Shown here one piece after another: positions 8,496-17,700 of a stretch of 64,000 bases of DNA. The stretch comes from JBFMHP01 sp964557295 (GTDB lineage Bacteria; Pseudomonadota; Gammaproteobacteria; RBG-16-57-12): assembly GCA_964557295.1 (NCBI GenBank), contig CAZKZP010000011.1, positions 14,007 to 78,006 on the forward strand, given 5' to 3'. The position numbers and the translations under genes were made by a program. The notes under the pieces are model-generated. The model did not search any database and had not been told where the DNA came from. It worked only from the letters and a program-made list of their open reading frames with translations. Within the stretch, counting starts at the first letter, position 1, and every line of letters starts with the position of its first letter.

Positions 8496-9520
8496 AGGTC
8501 TATGCCAATCAACTGGCTGCCCAGCTCAACAAGGGGCTGGCGCCGGTGTATCTGATCAGCGGGGACGAACCGCTGCAACTGGCCGAGTGTTGCGATGCCA
8601 TCCGCGCCGCCGCCCGCGCCCAGGGGTTCAGCGGTCGCGAGGTCATGCACGTGGAGCGCGGCTTCGACTGGTCGGAGCTCTCCACCCAGGCGAGCACGCT
8701 CTCCCTGTTCGCCGAGCGCCGGATACTTGAGCTGCGCTTTGCCAGCGCCAAGCCCGGCGTGGACGGCGCCAAGGCACTCACCGATTATTGCGCGCGTCCC
8801 GCGCCGGATGATCTCCTGCTGATCACCATGCCCAAGCTCGAAAGCGAGGCTACGCGCAGCAAGTGGTACGCGGCGCTGGACCAGGCCGGGGTGGTGGTGC
8901 AGGTCTGGCCGGTGGAGATCGCGCAGCTGCCGGGATGGATCGAACAACGCATGAAGCGGGCCGGCTTGCAGCCCGGCCCGGAGGTGGTCACCATGCTCGC
9001 GGCGCGGGTGGAGGGCAATCTGCTCGCCGCCGCGCAGGAGATCGAGAAGCTGCGCCTGCTCCACGGCGCGGGCCGCATCGAGGCCGATCAGCTGCTGGCG
9101 GCGGTCTCCGACAGCGCCCGCTACGATGTCTTCGGACTGGTGGATGCCGCCTTGCAGGGCGAGGCCGCGCGCGTGGCGCGCATCCTCGACGGCTTGCGCG
9201 GGGAGGGCGAGGACCCGATCCTGGTGCTGTGGGCCTTGTCGCGCGAGATCCGCGCCCTGGTCGGCATGGCCCATGCGGTGCACACCGGCGCCACGGTGGA
9301 GACGGCCATGGCCGCGGCCCGGGTGTGGGACAAACGCAAGCCGCTGGTGCGCCAGGCCTTGGCGCGGCACGGGTATGCCCGCTGGATGATGCTGCACCGG
9401 CGCGCGGCCCTGATCGACCAGATGATCAAGGGGCAGGCGGCCGGCAATGCCTGGGATGAGTTGCTGCAATTGGCCGAATTGATGGCGGGTGTGCGGTTGC
9501 TGCGGCCGCTGGCGGGATAA
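8492..9520 (+). CDS. holA: DNA polymerase III subunit delta
   Basis: 342 residues, the normal HolA length. Delta is the clamp-loader subunit that opens the beta sliding clamp. The N-terminal part starts VYANQLAAQLNKGLAPVYLISGDEPLQLAE, as in the family. The AAA+-like fold lacks a functional Walker A, as expected for delta, and an all-helical C-terminal collar domain follows (about residues 210-342). The start is GTG at 8492 and overlaps the lptE stop. Last gene of the leuS-lptE-holA group; an inverted-repeat region follows immediately. Confidence 0.95.
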   Translation: MKVYANQLAAQLNKGLAPVYLISGDEPLQLAECCDAIRAAARAQGFSGREVMHVERGFDWSELSTQASTLSLFAERRILELRFASAKPGVDGAKALTDYCARPAPDDLLLITMPKLESEATRSKWYAALDQAGVVVQVWPVEIAQLPGWIEQRMKRAGLQPGPEVVTMLAARVEGNLLAAAQEIEKLRLLHGAGRIEADQLLAAVSDSARYDVFGLVDAALQGEAARVARILDGLRGEGEDPILVLWALSREIRALVGMAHAVHTGATVETAMAAARVWDKRKPLVRQALARHGYARWMMLHRRAALIDQMIKGQAAGNAWDELLQLAELMAGVRLLRPLAG

Positions 9521-9527
9521 AATGTGT

Positions 9528-9577
9528 CTGGGTTGCGCGCTTGGCGCGAACCCCGGGTTTCACTGCGTTCAACCCAG
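9528..9577. repeat. Inverted repeat CTGGGTT / AACCCAG
   Basis: CTGGGTT at 9528-9534 is complementary to AACCCAG at 9571-9577, just past the holA stop. With the larger palindrome that follows it fills the spacer between holA and proA. It could fold in the mRNA and act as a transcript 3'-end barrier, but there is no T-tract for a classical terminator. Confidence 0.5.
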
Positions 9578-9590
9578 GCTACGGGCCTGC

Positions 9591-9659
9591 TGTAGGAGCA
9601 AGCTTTAGCTTGCGATCAGCTACCGCTGCGATGATCGCCATCTAAAGATGGCTCCTACA
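9591..9659. repeat. REP-like extragenic palindrome
   Basis: TGTAGGAGC at 9591-9599 pairs perfectly with GCTCCTACA at 9651-9659. Two smaller palindromes are nested inside: AAGCTTTAGCTT at 9600-9611 and a CCATC/GATGG hairpin just before the right arm. Elements of the GTAGGAGC...GCTCCTAC type are common extragenic repeats in gammaproteobacteria, usually scattered in many copies. It lies between holA and proA and ends 58 nt before the proA start. Copy number in this genome cannot be judged from one window. Confidence 0.7.
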
Positions 9660-9716
9660 TCAGATGTAATTGATCGCCTGGTTAATAGTTCCTTATTACT
9701 TTTCAGGGGCGAAACG

Positions 9717-10973
9717 ATGGACATCAAACAATACATGACCACGATCGGCCAGCAGGCGCGGGCGGCCTCGCGCGCGTTGAGCCGCGCCGAGACCGCGGCC
9801 AAGAACCTGGCGCTGCTGGCGATGGCCGAGCTCATCGAACAGCGCAGCGCGGCGCTGATCGCGGCCAACGCCAAGGACATGGCCGCCGGGCGCGACAATG
9901 GCCTGGATGCGGCGCTGCTCGACCGACTGGAGTTGAACGCCGCCCGCGTCGCGGCGATGGCCGAGGGCCTGCGCCAGGTCGCTGCGCTGCCCGACCCGAT
10001 CGGCGAGATCTCCGATCTCAAATACCGCCCCTCCGGCATCCAGGTCGGCAAGATGCGCGTGCCGCTCGGCGTGGTCGGCATCATCTATGAATCACGCCCG
10101 AACGTGACCGCGGATGCGGCAGCCTTGTGCCTGAAGTCCGGCAACGCCGCGATCCTGCGCGGCGGCTCCGAGGCGATCCACTCCAATCAGGCGATCGCCG
10201 CGTGTATCCGCGCGGGCCTGGCGCGCGCGGGCCTGCCGGAGACGGCGGTGCAGGTGCTGGAGACCACCGACCGCGCGGCGGTCGGCGAGCTGATCGCGAT
10301 GCCCAAGTACGTGGATGTGATCATCCCGCGCGGCGGCAAGGGGCTGATCGAGCGCATCAGCCAGGGCGCGCGCGTGCCGGTGATCAAGCACCTCGACGGT
10401 AATTGCCACGTCTACCTCGACGGCGAGGCCGATGTCGACAAGGCCTTGAGCATCGCCTTCAACGCCAAGACGCATCGTTACGGCGTGTGCAACGCGATGG
10501 AGACGCTGCTGGTGGCCGAGGCGCTGGCCGAGCGCGTGCTGCCGGAGCTCGGGCGCATGTATCAGGAGAAGGGCGTGGAGCTGCGCGGCTGCGCCACCAC
10601 CCGCCGCATCCTGCCCGGCATCCATGCGGCGACCGCGGCGGATTGGGACACCGAATATCTGGCGGCGGTGCTGGCGATCAAGGTGGTCAAGGACATCGAC
10701 GAGGCGATCGAGCACATCAACACCCACAGCTCGGGGCACACCGAGGCCATCGTGACCGAAAACTACACCCTGGCGCGGCGCTTCCTGCGCGAGGTCGATT
10801 CGAGTTCGGTGATGGTCAACGCCTCGACCCGGTTCGCCGACGGCTTCGAATACGGTCTCGGCGCCGAGATCGGCATCTCCACCGACAAGTTCCACGCCCG
10901 CGGCCCGGTCGGCCTGGAAGGGCTGACCTCGCAGAAGTACATCGTGCTCGGCGACGGGCAGATCAGGACCTAA
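9717..10973 (+). CDS. proA: Gamma-glutamyl phosphate reductase
   Basis: 418 residues. ProA is the NADPH-dependent second enzyme of proline synthesis, reducing gamma-glutamyl phosphate to glutamate semialdehyde. It shows the aldehyde dehydrogenase fold with catalytic C258 in YGVCNAMETLLV, the conserved PLGVVGIIYESRPNVT segment (about 116-131) and the C-terminal GPVGLEGLTS. The ATG at 9717 is chosen because AGGGG lies just upstream and the N-terminus then matches the family; an earlier in-frame start at 9648 would fall inside the palindromic repeat. Proline partner proB is not in the window. nadD follows after 5 nt. Confidence 0.96.
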   Translation: MDIKQYMTTIGQQARAASRALSRAETAAKNLALLAMAELIEQRSAALIAANAKDMAAGRDNGLDAALLDRLELNAARVAAMAEGLRQVAALPDPIGEISDLKYRPSGIQVGKMRVPLGVVGIIYESRPNVTADAAALCLKSGNAAILRGGSEAIHSNQAIAACIRAGLARAGLPETAVQVLETTDRAAVGELIAMPKYVDVIIPRGGKGLIERISQGARVPVIKHLDGNCHVYLDGEADVDKALSIAFNAKTHRYGVCNAMETLLVAEALAERVLPELGRMYQEKGVELRGCATTRRILPGIHAATAADWDTEYLAAVLAIKVVKDIDEAIEHINTHSSGHTEAIVTENYTLARRFLREVDSSSVMVNASTRFADGFEYGLGAEIGISTDKFHARGPVGLEGLTSQKYIVLGDGQIRT

Positions 10974-10978
10974 CCGCC

Positions 10979-11638
10979 ATGAGCCAGGCGCGCGGCATCG
11001 GGATCTTCGGCGGGATGTTCGATCCCGTGCATCACGGCCACCTGCGCCTGGCCCTCGATGTGCAGCAGGCCCTGGATCTGGCCGAGGTGCGGCTGCTGCC
11101 CTGCGGCCAGCCGCCGCATCGCGCGCCGCCGCGCGCCAGCGCGCAACAGCGCGTGGCGATGCTGCGGGCCGCGATCGCCGACGAGCCGACACTGAACATC
11201 GATGAGCGCGAGGTCTGGCGCGACGGCCCCTCGTACATGGTGGACACGGCGCAGAGCCTGCGCAAGGAGCTCGATGGCCTCCCGGTGTGCCTGGTCATCG
11301 GCATGGACGCCTTTCTCGCGCTGCACACCTGGCATCAGTGGGAGCGGCTCCCCGCGCTGCTGAATCTGGTGGTGGTGCAGCGCCCCGGCTGGCAGGGCGC
11401 GGAGGCGCCGCCGCCGATCGCCGAGCTGCTGGCGCAGCGCGAGGTGGCGGATGCCGCCGAGCTGCTGGCAAGGCCCGCCGGCGGCATCCTGCTGTTGCAG
11501 GCCAGCCGGTTGGAGATCTCCTCCACCCAGATCCGTACACTGGTGGCCGCGGACAAGAGTCCGCGTTACCTGCTGCCGGATGCGGTGTTGGCGATCATCC
11601 AAAAGCAGAACCTGTATCGAAACGAGACGGCGCGGTGA
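10979..11638 (+). CDS. nadD: Nicotinate-nucleotide adenylyltransferase
   Basis: 219 residues. NadD makes deamido-NAD from nicotinate mononucleotide and ATP. The N-terminal nucleotidyltransferase signature GIFGGMFDPVHHGH (residues 8-21) and the C-terminal ISSTQIR motif are intact. The ATG at 10979 lies 5 nt after the proA stop. proA-nadD-rsfS-rlmH is a conserved order, so these four are probably one transcript. Confidence 0.96.
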   Translation: MSQARGIGIFGGMFDPVHHGHLRLALDVQQALDLAEVRLLPCGQPPHRAPPRASAQQRVAMLRAAIADEPTLNIDEREVWRDGPSYMVDTAQSLRKELDGLPVCLVIGMDAFLALHTWHQWERLPALLNLVVVQRPGWQGAEAPPPIAELLAQREVADAAELLARPAGGILLLQASRLEISSTQIRTLVAADKSPRYLLPDAVLAIIQKQNLYRNETAR

Positions 11639-11670
11639 CCGCCGTCGGCAACCTGAGGTAAGTGAGATAG

Positions 11671-12027
11671 ATGGATAGTGAAGCATTGAAGAAGCTGGTC
11701 ATCGACGCCCTGGAAGACATGAAGGGTTCCGACATCAAGGTGCTGGATGTGCGCGAGAAGACCAGCGTGGCCGATTACATGATCGTGGCCTCGGGCACCT
11801 CCAGCCGCCAGGTGAAGTCGCTGGCCGACAACGTCGTCGAGAAGTCCAAGGCCGCCGGGGTGCGGCCGGTGGGCGTGGAAGGCGAACAGAGTTCCGAGTG
11901 GGTGCTGGTCGACCTGGGCGATGTGGTGGTGCATGTGATGCAGCCCCAGACCCGTGATTTCTACAACCTGGAAAAACTCTGGGCGCTCACACCCGAGCTG
12001 CGCCGCGAACACAGCACCAAACCCTAG
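11671..12027 (+). CDS. rsfS: Ribosomal silencing factor RsfS
   Basis: 118 residues. RsfS binds ribosomal protein uL14 on the 50S subunit and blocks subunit joining when nutrients are short. The family pattern is clear: KKLVIDALEDMKGSDIKVLDV, then DYMIVASGTSSRQVKS and WVLVDLGDVVVHVMQP, ending in YNLEKLW. It starts 32 nt after nadD and ends 5 nt before rlmH, keeping the usual nadD-rsfS-rlmH grouping. Confidence 0.95.
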   Translation: MDSEALKKLVIDALEDMKGSDIKVLDVREKTSVADYMIVASGTSSRQVKSLADNVVEKSKAAGVRPVGVEGEQSSEWVLVDLGDVVVHVMQPQTRDFYNLEKLWALTPELRREHSTKP

Positions 12028-12032
12028 GCCAG

Positions 12033-12500
12033 ATGCAGATCCATCTCCTTGCCGTCGGCACGCGCATGCCCGACTGGGTGACCCAGGGGTACGAGGAGTT
12101 CGCCAAGCGCCTGCCGCCGGAGTGCCGCCTGAGGCTGGTCGAGATCCCCGCCGGCAAGCGCGGCAAGGGCGCGGATCTCAACCGGCTGATCAAGGAAGAG
12201 GGCGAGCGCATGCTCGCGGCCATCCCGAAGGGCGCGCGGGTGATCGCCCTGGAGGTGCAGGGTGGTGCCTGGACCACCGCGCAGCTGGCGCAGCGGCTCG
12301 ATGAATGGCGCCACGACGGGCGCGACATCGCCCTGCTGGTCGGTGGCCCGGACGGTCTCGCCTCCCCGTGCCTGGAGCGCGCGACCGAACGCTGGTCTCT
12401 CTCCAGTCTCACCTTCCCGCACCCCCTGGTGCGCATCGTCGTGGCGGAACAACTGTACCGCGCCTGGAGTATCCTGCAGAATCATCCGTATCATCGGTGA
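12033..12500 (+). CDS. rlmH: 23S rRNA (pseudouridine-1915-N3)-methyltransferase RlmH
   Basis: 155 residues, the normal length of this small SPOUT methyltransferase. It methylates pseudouridine 1915 in helix 69 of 23S rRNA on assembled ribosomes. Visible hallmarks are the SAM-binding trefoil-knot segment ALLVGGPDGL and the C-terminal LTFPHPLVRIVVAEQLYRA. In many relatives, mrdA and rodA follow rlmH; here a palindromic spacer and maf follow instead. Confidence 0.95.
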   Translation: MQIHLLAVGTRMPDWVTQGYEEFAKRLPPECRLRLVEIPAGKRGKGADLNRLIKEEGERMLAAIPKGARVIALEVQGGAWTTAQLAQRLDEWRHDGRDIALLVGGPDGLASPCLERATERWSLSSLTFPHPLVRIVVAEQLYRAWSILQNHPYHR

Positions 12501-12510
12501 AGACTGTGTA

Positions 12511-12544
12511 GGTAGGCCGGGATAAGGCGTAGCCGTTCCCGGCA
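12511..12544. repeat. REP-like palindrome between rlmH and maf
   Basis: GCCGGGA at 12516-12522 is complementary to TCCCGGC at 12537-12543, with GATAAGGCGT in the centre. The layout strongly resembles enterobacterial REP sequences (GCCGGATAAGGCG...CGCATCCGGC). More GCCGGC-containing sequence follows up to about 12583. It differs in sequence from the palindromes at 9591 and 19568, so several repeat families may be present. Confidence 0.6.
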
Positions 12545-12603
12545 GATGGATCTGCCTTGCCGGCAACACGGTCGTTTATGCCGGCCCACATGTGGTGTTA
12601 CTA

Positions 12604-13197
12604 ATGAAGAGTGAAACGAAGATCTACCTCGCCTCGCAATCCCCGCGGCGGCGTGAATTGCTGGAACAGATCGGCATCGCTTATGAGGTGGTGGTGCCGG
12701 ATGTGCCGGAGGAGTTGCGGCCGGGCGAGGCGCCTGAGGAATACGTGATCCGGCTGGCGCTGGAGAAGGCGCGCGCGGTGAGCGCGCGTCTGGGCGCGGC
12801 CGCGCGTTACCCGGTGCTGGCGGCCGATACGGCGGTGGTGCTGGAGCATGAGATCTTCGGCAAGCCGCGCGATCGTGAGGATGGCTTGAACATGCTCGCG
12901 CGGCTGTCGGGACGAACCCATCTGGTGCTCACCGGCATGGCGTTGGTGGGCGAGGACGAGCAGACGCGGCTGAGTGTCAGCCATGTGCATTTTCGACCCA
13001 CGACCGAGCGCGAACGTGCCGCCTACTGGGCGAGCGGCGAGCCACGGGACAAGGCCGGCGGTTACGCCATCCAGGGCCAGGCGGCGGCGTTCATCGAACG
13101 GCTGGAGGGCAGTTATTCCGGGGTGATGGGACTGTCCCTGTTCGATGTCGTCGAGATGTTGAACGCCTGCGGGAGCCGGGTGCTGGAACAAGAATAA
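12604..13197 (+). CDS. maf: Maf-like nucleoside triphosphate pyrophosphatase (YhdE type)
   Basis: 197 residues from the ATG at 12604; GTG codons at 12592 and 12595 are possible alternatives and no strong ribosome binding site decides. Maf proteins hydrolyse dTTP, UTP and modified nucleotides to monophosphates, acting as house-cleaning enzymes. Signatures: LASQSPRRRELLEQIG (about residues 9-24), the catalytic AADTAVV, FGKPRD and DKAGGYAIQG, which match the dTTPase/UTPase branch. maf-rng-yhdP is a conserved order; the mreBCD genes often found upstream of maf in relatives are absent here. Confidence 0.93.
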   Translation: MKSETKIYLASQSPRRRELLEQIGIAYEVVVPDVPEELRPGEAPEEYVIRLALEKARAVSARLGAAARYPVLAADTAVVLEHEIFGKPRDREDGLNMLARLSGRTHLVLTGMALVGEDEQTRLSVSHVHFRPTTERERAAYWASGEPRDKAGGYAIQGQAAAFIERLEGSYSGVMGLSLFDVVEMLNACGSRVLEQE

Positions 13198-13215
13198 TCG
13201 AATGAAGGTCGCCAT

Positions 13216-14676
13216 ATGTCGGAAGAGCTTTTGATCAACGTCACCCCGCGCGAGACGCGGGTGGCGGTGCTGGAAAACGGCGTGCTGCAGGAGATCTACA
13301 TCGAGCGCGCCAGCAAGCGCGGCCTGGTCGGCAACATCTACAAGGGCAAGGTGGTGCGCGTGCTGCCCGGCATGCAGGCGGCGTTCGTCGAGATCGGCCT
13401 GGAGCGCGCGGCGTTTTTGCATGAATCGGACATCGTCGAGTCCGGGCACGAGCTGAAGGGCCAGATCAAGGAAGGTATCACGCGCCTGCTGCACGAAGGC
13501 CAGGAGGTGGTGGTGCAGGTGATCAAGGACCCGCTCGGCACCAAGGGCGCGCGCCTGACCACGCAGATGTCGCTCGCCGCGCGTTTTCTGGTCTTGATGC
13601 CGGGGATCAAGCACGTCGGCGTTTCGCAGAAGATCACCGACGAGGCCGAGCGCGAGCGTCTGCGCGGGCTGGTGCGCGCCGTGGTGGGCGAGGAGCCGGA
13701 GGACGGCTACATCGTCCGCACCGTCACCGAAGGGGTCGGCCAGCAGGCGATCGAGGAGGACGTGCGTTATCTCGAACGCCTGTGGCAGTCGATCCAGGAG
13801 CGCATCGCCACCGAGCGCGCCCCGAGCATCGTGCACGAGGATCTGAGCCTGGCAATGCGTGCCATGCGCGATCTGGTCGGGCCGGGTGTGGAGAAGGTGC
13901 GGATCGACTCGCGCGAGGGTTTTCGCAAGGCGGCCAAGTTCGCCGAGAAGTTCATCCCGGCGGTGGCGGCGAAGATCGAGCACTATCCCGGCGAGCGGCC
14001 GATCTTCGATCTCTACGGCGTGGAGGACGAGGTCCAGAAGGCGCTGGAGAAGAAGGTGCAGCTCAAGTCCGGCGGCTACCTGGTGATCGACCAGACCGAG
14101 TCGATGACGACGATCGATGTGAACACCGGCGCCTTCGTCGGGCACCGCACGCTGGAGGAGACCATCTTCAAGACCAACCTGGAGGCGGCGCAGGCCATCG
14201 CGCGCCAGCTGCGCCTGCGCAATCTCGGCGGGATCATCATCCTGGATTTCATCGACATGGAAGACCCCGAGCACCGGCGCCAGGTGTTGCAGGCCCTGGA
14301 GCGCGCCCTGGCCAAGGATCATGCGCGCACCCACATCTGCGATGTCTCCAGCCTCGGCCTGGTGGAGATGACGCGCAAGCGCACCCGCGAGAGCCTGGAG
14401 CACATCCTGTGCGAGCCCTGCCAAGTGTGCCAGGGCCGCGGGTCACTCAAGACGCCGGAGACGGTCTGTTATGAAATCTTCCGCGAGCTGATCCGCGAGG
14501 CGCGCCAGTACGAGGCGCAGCAGTTCCTGGTGCTGGCCTCGAGCGAGGTCGTCGACCGGATGCTGGAGGATGAGTCGAGCAGCGTGGCCGAGCTGCAGGA
14601 GTTCATCGGCAAGCCGGTGAAGTTCCAGGTCGAATCGCTGTATACCCAGGAGCAATTCGATGTCGTGCCGCTGTAA
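13216..14676 (+). CDS. rng: Ribonuclease G
   Basis: 486 residues, typical for RNase G, which lacks the long C-terminal scaffold of RNase E. It processes the 5' end of 16S rRNA and takes part in mRNA decay. An S1 RNA-binding domain occupies about 38-120. The catalytic aspartates sit in TIDVNTGAFVG and IILDFIDME, and the zinc-link cysteines in CEPCQVCQGRG. It begins 18 nt after maf and ends 30 nt before the yhdP start. Confidence 0.95.
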   Translation: MSEELLINVTPRETRVAVLENGVLQEIYIERASKRGLVGNIYKGKVVRVLPGMQAAFVEIGLERAAFLHESDIVESGHELKGQIKEGITRLLHEGQEVVVQVIKDPLGTKGARLTTQMSLAARFLVLMPGIKHVGVSQKITDEAERERLRGLVRAVVGEEPEDGYIVRTVTEGVGQQAIEEDVRYLERLWQSIQERIATERAPSIVHEDLSLAMRAMRDLVGPGVEKVRIDSREGFRKAAKFAEKFIPAVAAKIEHYPGERPIFDLYGVEDEVQKALEKKVQLKSGGYLVIDQTESMTTIDVNTGAFVGHRTLEETIFKTNLEAAQAIARQLRLRNLGGIIILDFIDMEDPEHRRQVLQALERALAKDHARTHICDVSSLGLVEMTRKRTRESLEHILCEPCQVCQGRGSLKTPETVCYEIFRELIREARQYEAQQFLVLASSEVVDRMLEDESSSVAELQEFIGKPVKFQVESLYTQEQFDVVPL

Positions 14677-14706
14677 GCGGTTGCGCTAGACAGCGGCGGA
14701 GGTAGG

Positions 14707-17700
14707 GTGCTCAGGCGCAGACTGAACCGGCTCTTGTGGTGGACCGCCGCGGTGGTCGCGGTGGGTCTCGCCCTGTTTTTGACCGCCGCCCAGCTGCTCT
14801 TCCCCATGGCCGAGGATTACCGCGTCGAGCTCGAGACCTGGGCGAGCGAGGTGCTGGGCCAACCGTTGCGTATCGGCAAGCTGGAGGCGCGCTGGCGTTA
14901 TTTCTCCCCGGAGATGGTGCTGCGGGATGTCGCCCTCTTGCAGGCGCAGGACCTCAGCCCGCTCCAGGCGCTCGATCAGGTGGTCATCCGGATCGACATG
15001 TTTGAACTGCTGGTGCATTGGCGGCTCGATTTCTCGCAGTTGATCGTGGTGCTCGACGATGTCGCGGTGCAGCGCGATCTCAAGGGCCGCTTCCGGCTGC
15101 CGGAACTCCAGCCGCGCGCGGCGGCCGCCGACGAGGCCGGCGGCAACGAGGACTTCACGCGCTGGCTGTTGCGCCAGGGCCGGCTGAAGATCGCGGTGCG
15201 CCAGCTGCACTGGATCGACGAGCCCACCCGCGAGACCTACCGCTTCAACAATGTCGAATTCGATCTGCTGAATGACGGTGCGACCCATCATCTCGCCGGC
15301 GACATCGAGTTGCCGGAGCGCATCGGCAAGTCCTTGCGCGTGCGCGCCGAAATCGAGGGCGATCCCCTGGCCGGCAGAGAATGGCGGGGGCGGTTGTATC
15401 TCGCGGGCAAGGCCCTGTCCATGCCGTATCTGCTCGCCGGGCGCCAGTATCAAGGCGCCGGCATCGGCGCGGGTGTGCTGGATATCGAGCTCTGGAGTGA
15501 TTGGGAGAAATCGCGTCCGGCGCGGTTGCGCGGCCGCGTCGATCTGACGGGGGTGCAGCTCAACCGCGCGCACGAGCCCGCGCTGGCCATCGACCGCCTT
15601 CAGTCCTGGCTGGACTGGCGCGCGCTCGCGCAGGGCTGGCAGCTGGACTTCCATGATATGAATCTGCAACGCGGCGGCCGGAACTGGCCGACGACCCGTG
15701 GCGGGGTCCGTTATTTCAGGGATGAGAGCGGCCATCGCGTAATCGCCCTGCGAGGCGAACATCTGCTCATCGACGAGGCGGCCGAGTTGCTGCTCTTCAG
15801 CCATCTCTTGCCGGAACCGGAGCGGCAACGGTTGATGGAGCTCGCGCCGCACGGGGAAATCGCCACGCTGGATATGATCATCGACGACCAGGCCGGGATC
15901 GGTGGCTACGCCGAGGTCAACGGCCTGGGGATCGCGCCGTGGCGGAATATACCGGGATTCAAGAATCTCACCGGTGTGCTGGCGCTCGATGCCCAGGGCG
16001 GTTACGCCGAGATCCGCACGCAGCAGGCGGAACTGTATTGGCCCAAGTTGTTTCGCGAACCGCTGATGCTCGATCGTTTCAACGGCCGCGTAGACTGGCA
16101 GAGGCATGCGGATGGGCTGCATGTCACTGCCGAGAGGATCGAACTGGCCAATCGCGATATCCAGACCCTCAGCCGGATGTCGCTGATCTTCCCGCCGCAG
16201 GGTTCGCCGTGGCTGGATATCGGTGTGCGCTTCAAACAAGGCGACGGCCGACAGGTGTCGCGTTATCTGCCCGTGGGCGTGATGGGTGAGCATGTCGTCT
16301 CCTGGCTCGATCAGGGGATTGCCGCGGGCAGGGTCGATCAGGGCGCGATGGTGTATTTCGGCCGCCCCAGTGATTTTCCATTCGCGCACGGTGAAGGGCG
16401 TTTCGAGGTCTCGTTCGACGTCGACGATGCCGTCATCGTGCCGCAGACCGGCTGGCCGCGCATCGAGGACATCACGGCCAACGTGCGCTTCGCCGGCACG
16501 AGCATGGAGATCGAAGCCACGCGCGGGAGCATCTATGATTCCCGGGTGGCCCGCACGCGCGTGGCCATCGAAGACATGCGCGCGGTCCCCGCGCTGTTGA
16601 CCGTGGACGGCTCGGTGCAAGGGCCGACGGCAGACAAGGTCCGCTATCTGCGCGAGAGTCCGCTGAGCGCGTCGTTCGACTATCTCGATCTGTTCGAATA
16701 CGCGGGCGCGAGCCAGCTGCAGCTCGCGCTCGGCATACCGCTTGCCGCCGCCGCCGAGACCGAGGTCAACGCTACTCTCAAGTTTCTCGACAACCAGGTG
16801 CGCATCAAGCCGGTGAATCTGCCGATCGAGGATGTCAGCGGCGAACTGATCATCGAAGGCGGCATGGTGAGATCCAACGACATCACCGCCATGCTCTATG
16901 GCCACCCCGTGTTCGCCCAGGTCACCCGCGTGGATCAGGCGGAGCGGCAGGCCACGGTGCTCGACGCCTGGGGGCAGGTCGACGGGGCGGCGCTGTCGGA
17001 GTATTTCCAGCATCCCCTGGCCAAGCAGCATCTGAGCGGCATCACCCCCTGGCATACCCAGCTGTACATACCGATCCATGCCGCGCCGGCGGAGCCGGTG
17101 ACCTTGAGCGTCGAGAGCTCGCTGGAGGGCTTGGGCGTCGACCTCGATGCGCCGCTGGGCAAGAGCTCGGAGGAGACGCGCAAGCTCGTCGTGGTCAGCG
17201 AGTTTCCCCACGGGGGAGCCCCCCGGTTGCAGATCGATTACGGCGAGGCGCTCAGCGCGCGGCTCGCGCTGGAGCCCGAGGGCCGGATGCGCGGGGCCAT
17301 TGCGTTTGGCGGCGGCACCCCCAGGTTGACCGCCGCCCCAGGTATCAGCCTCACCGGCACACTGCCCGCACTGTCGGTCACGAAATGGAAGGAGCTGCTG
17401 GATCAACACGCCGCAGCGCCCGCGGCCGGCGCCGCGGCCGTCCCCGGCCTGCTGAGCACGATCGATCTGAAGGTGGGCGAGCTGGAAGTCCTCGGCCAGC
17501 AGTTCACCGATTTGCACGTGCAGGCCACGCGGCTGGCCGAGCAATGGGTGGCCTCGGTCGAGAGCCGGGAGATGACCGGCAAGCTGCATGTCCCCATGGA
17601 CACCGCGCGCGAGCCGGTGATGATGGAGCTCGCGCATTGGCGGCTGGGCAAGCTGCGCACCGGCGCCGCTTCCAGTACCGGCCCCGGCACGGACCGCACC

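Noticed and set aside
9521..9716. CRISPR array or tRNA in the repeat-rich holA-proA spacer
   Set aside because: Repeats are inverted and not direct with spacers, and no cloverleaf or CCA-type acceptor is present.
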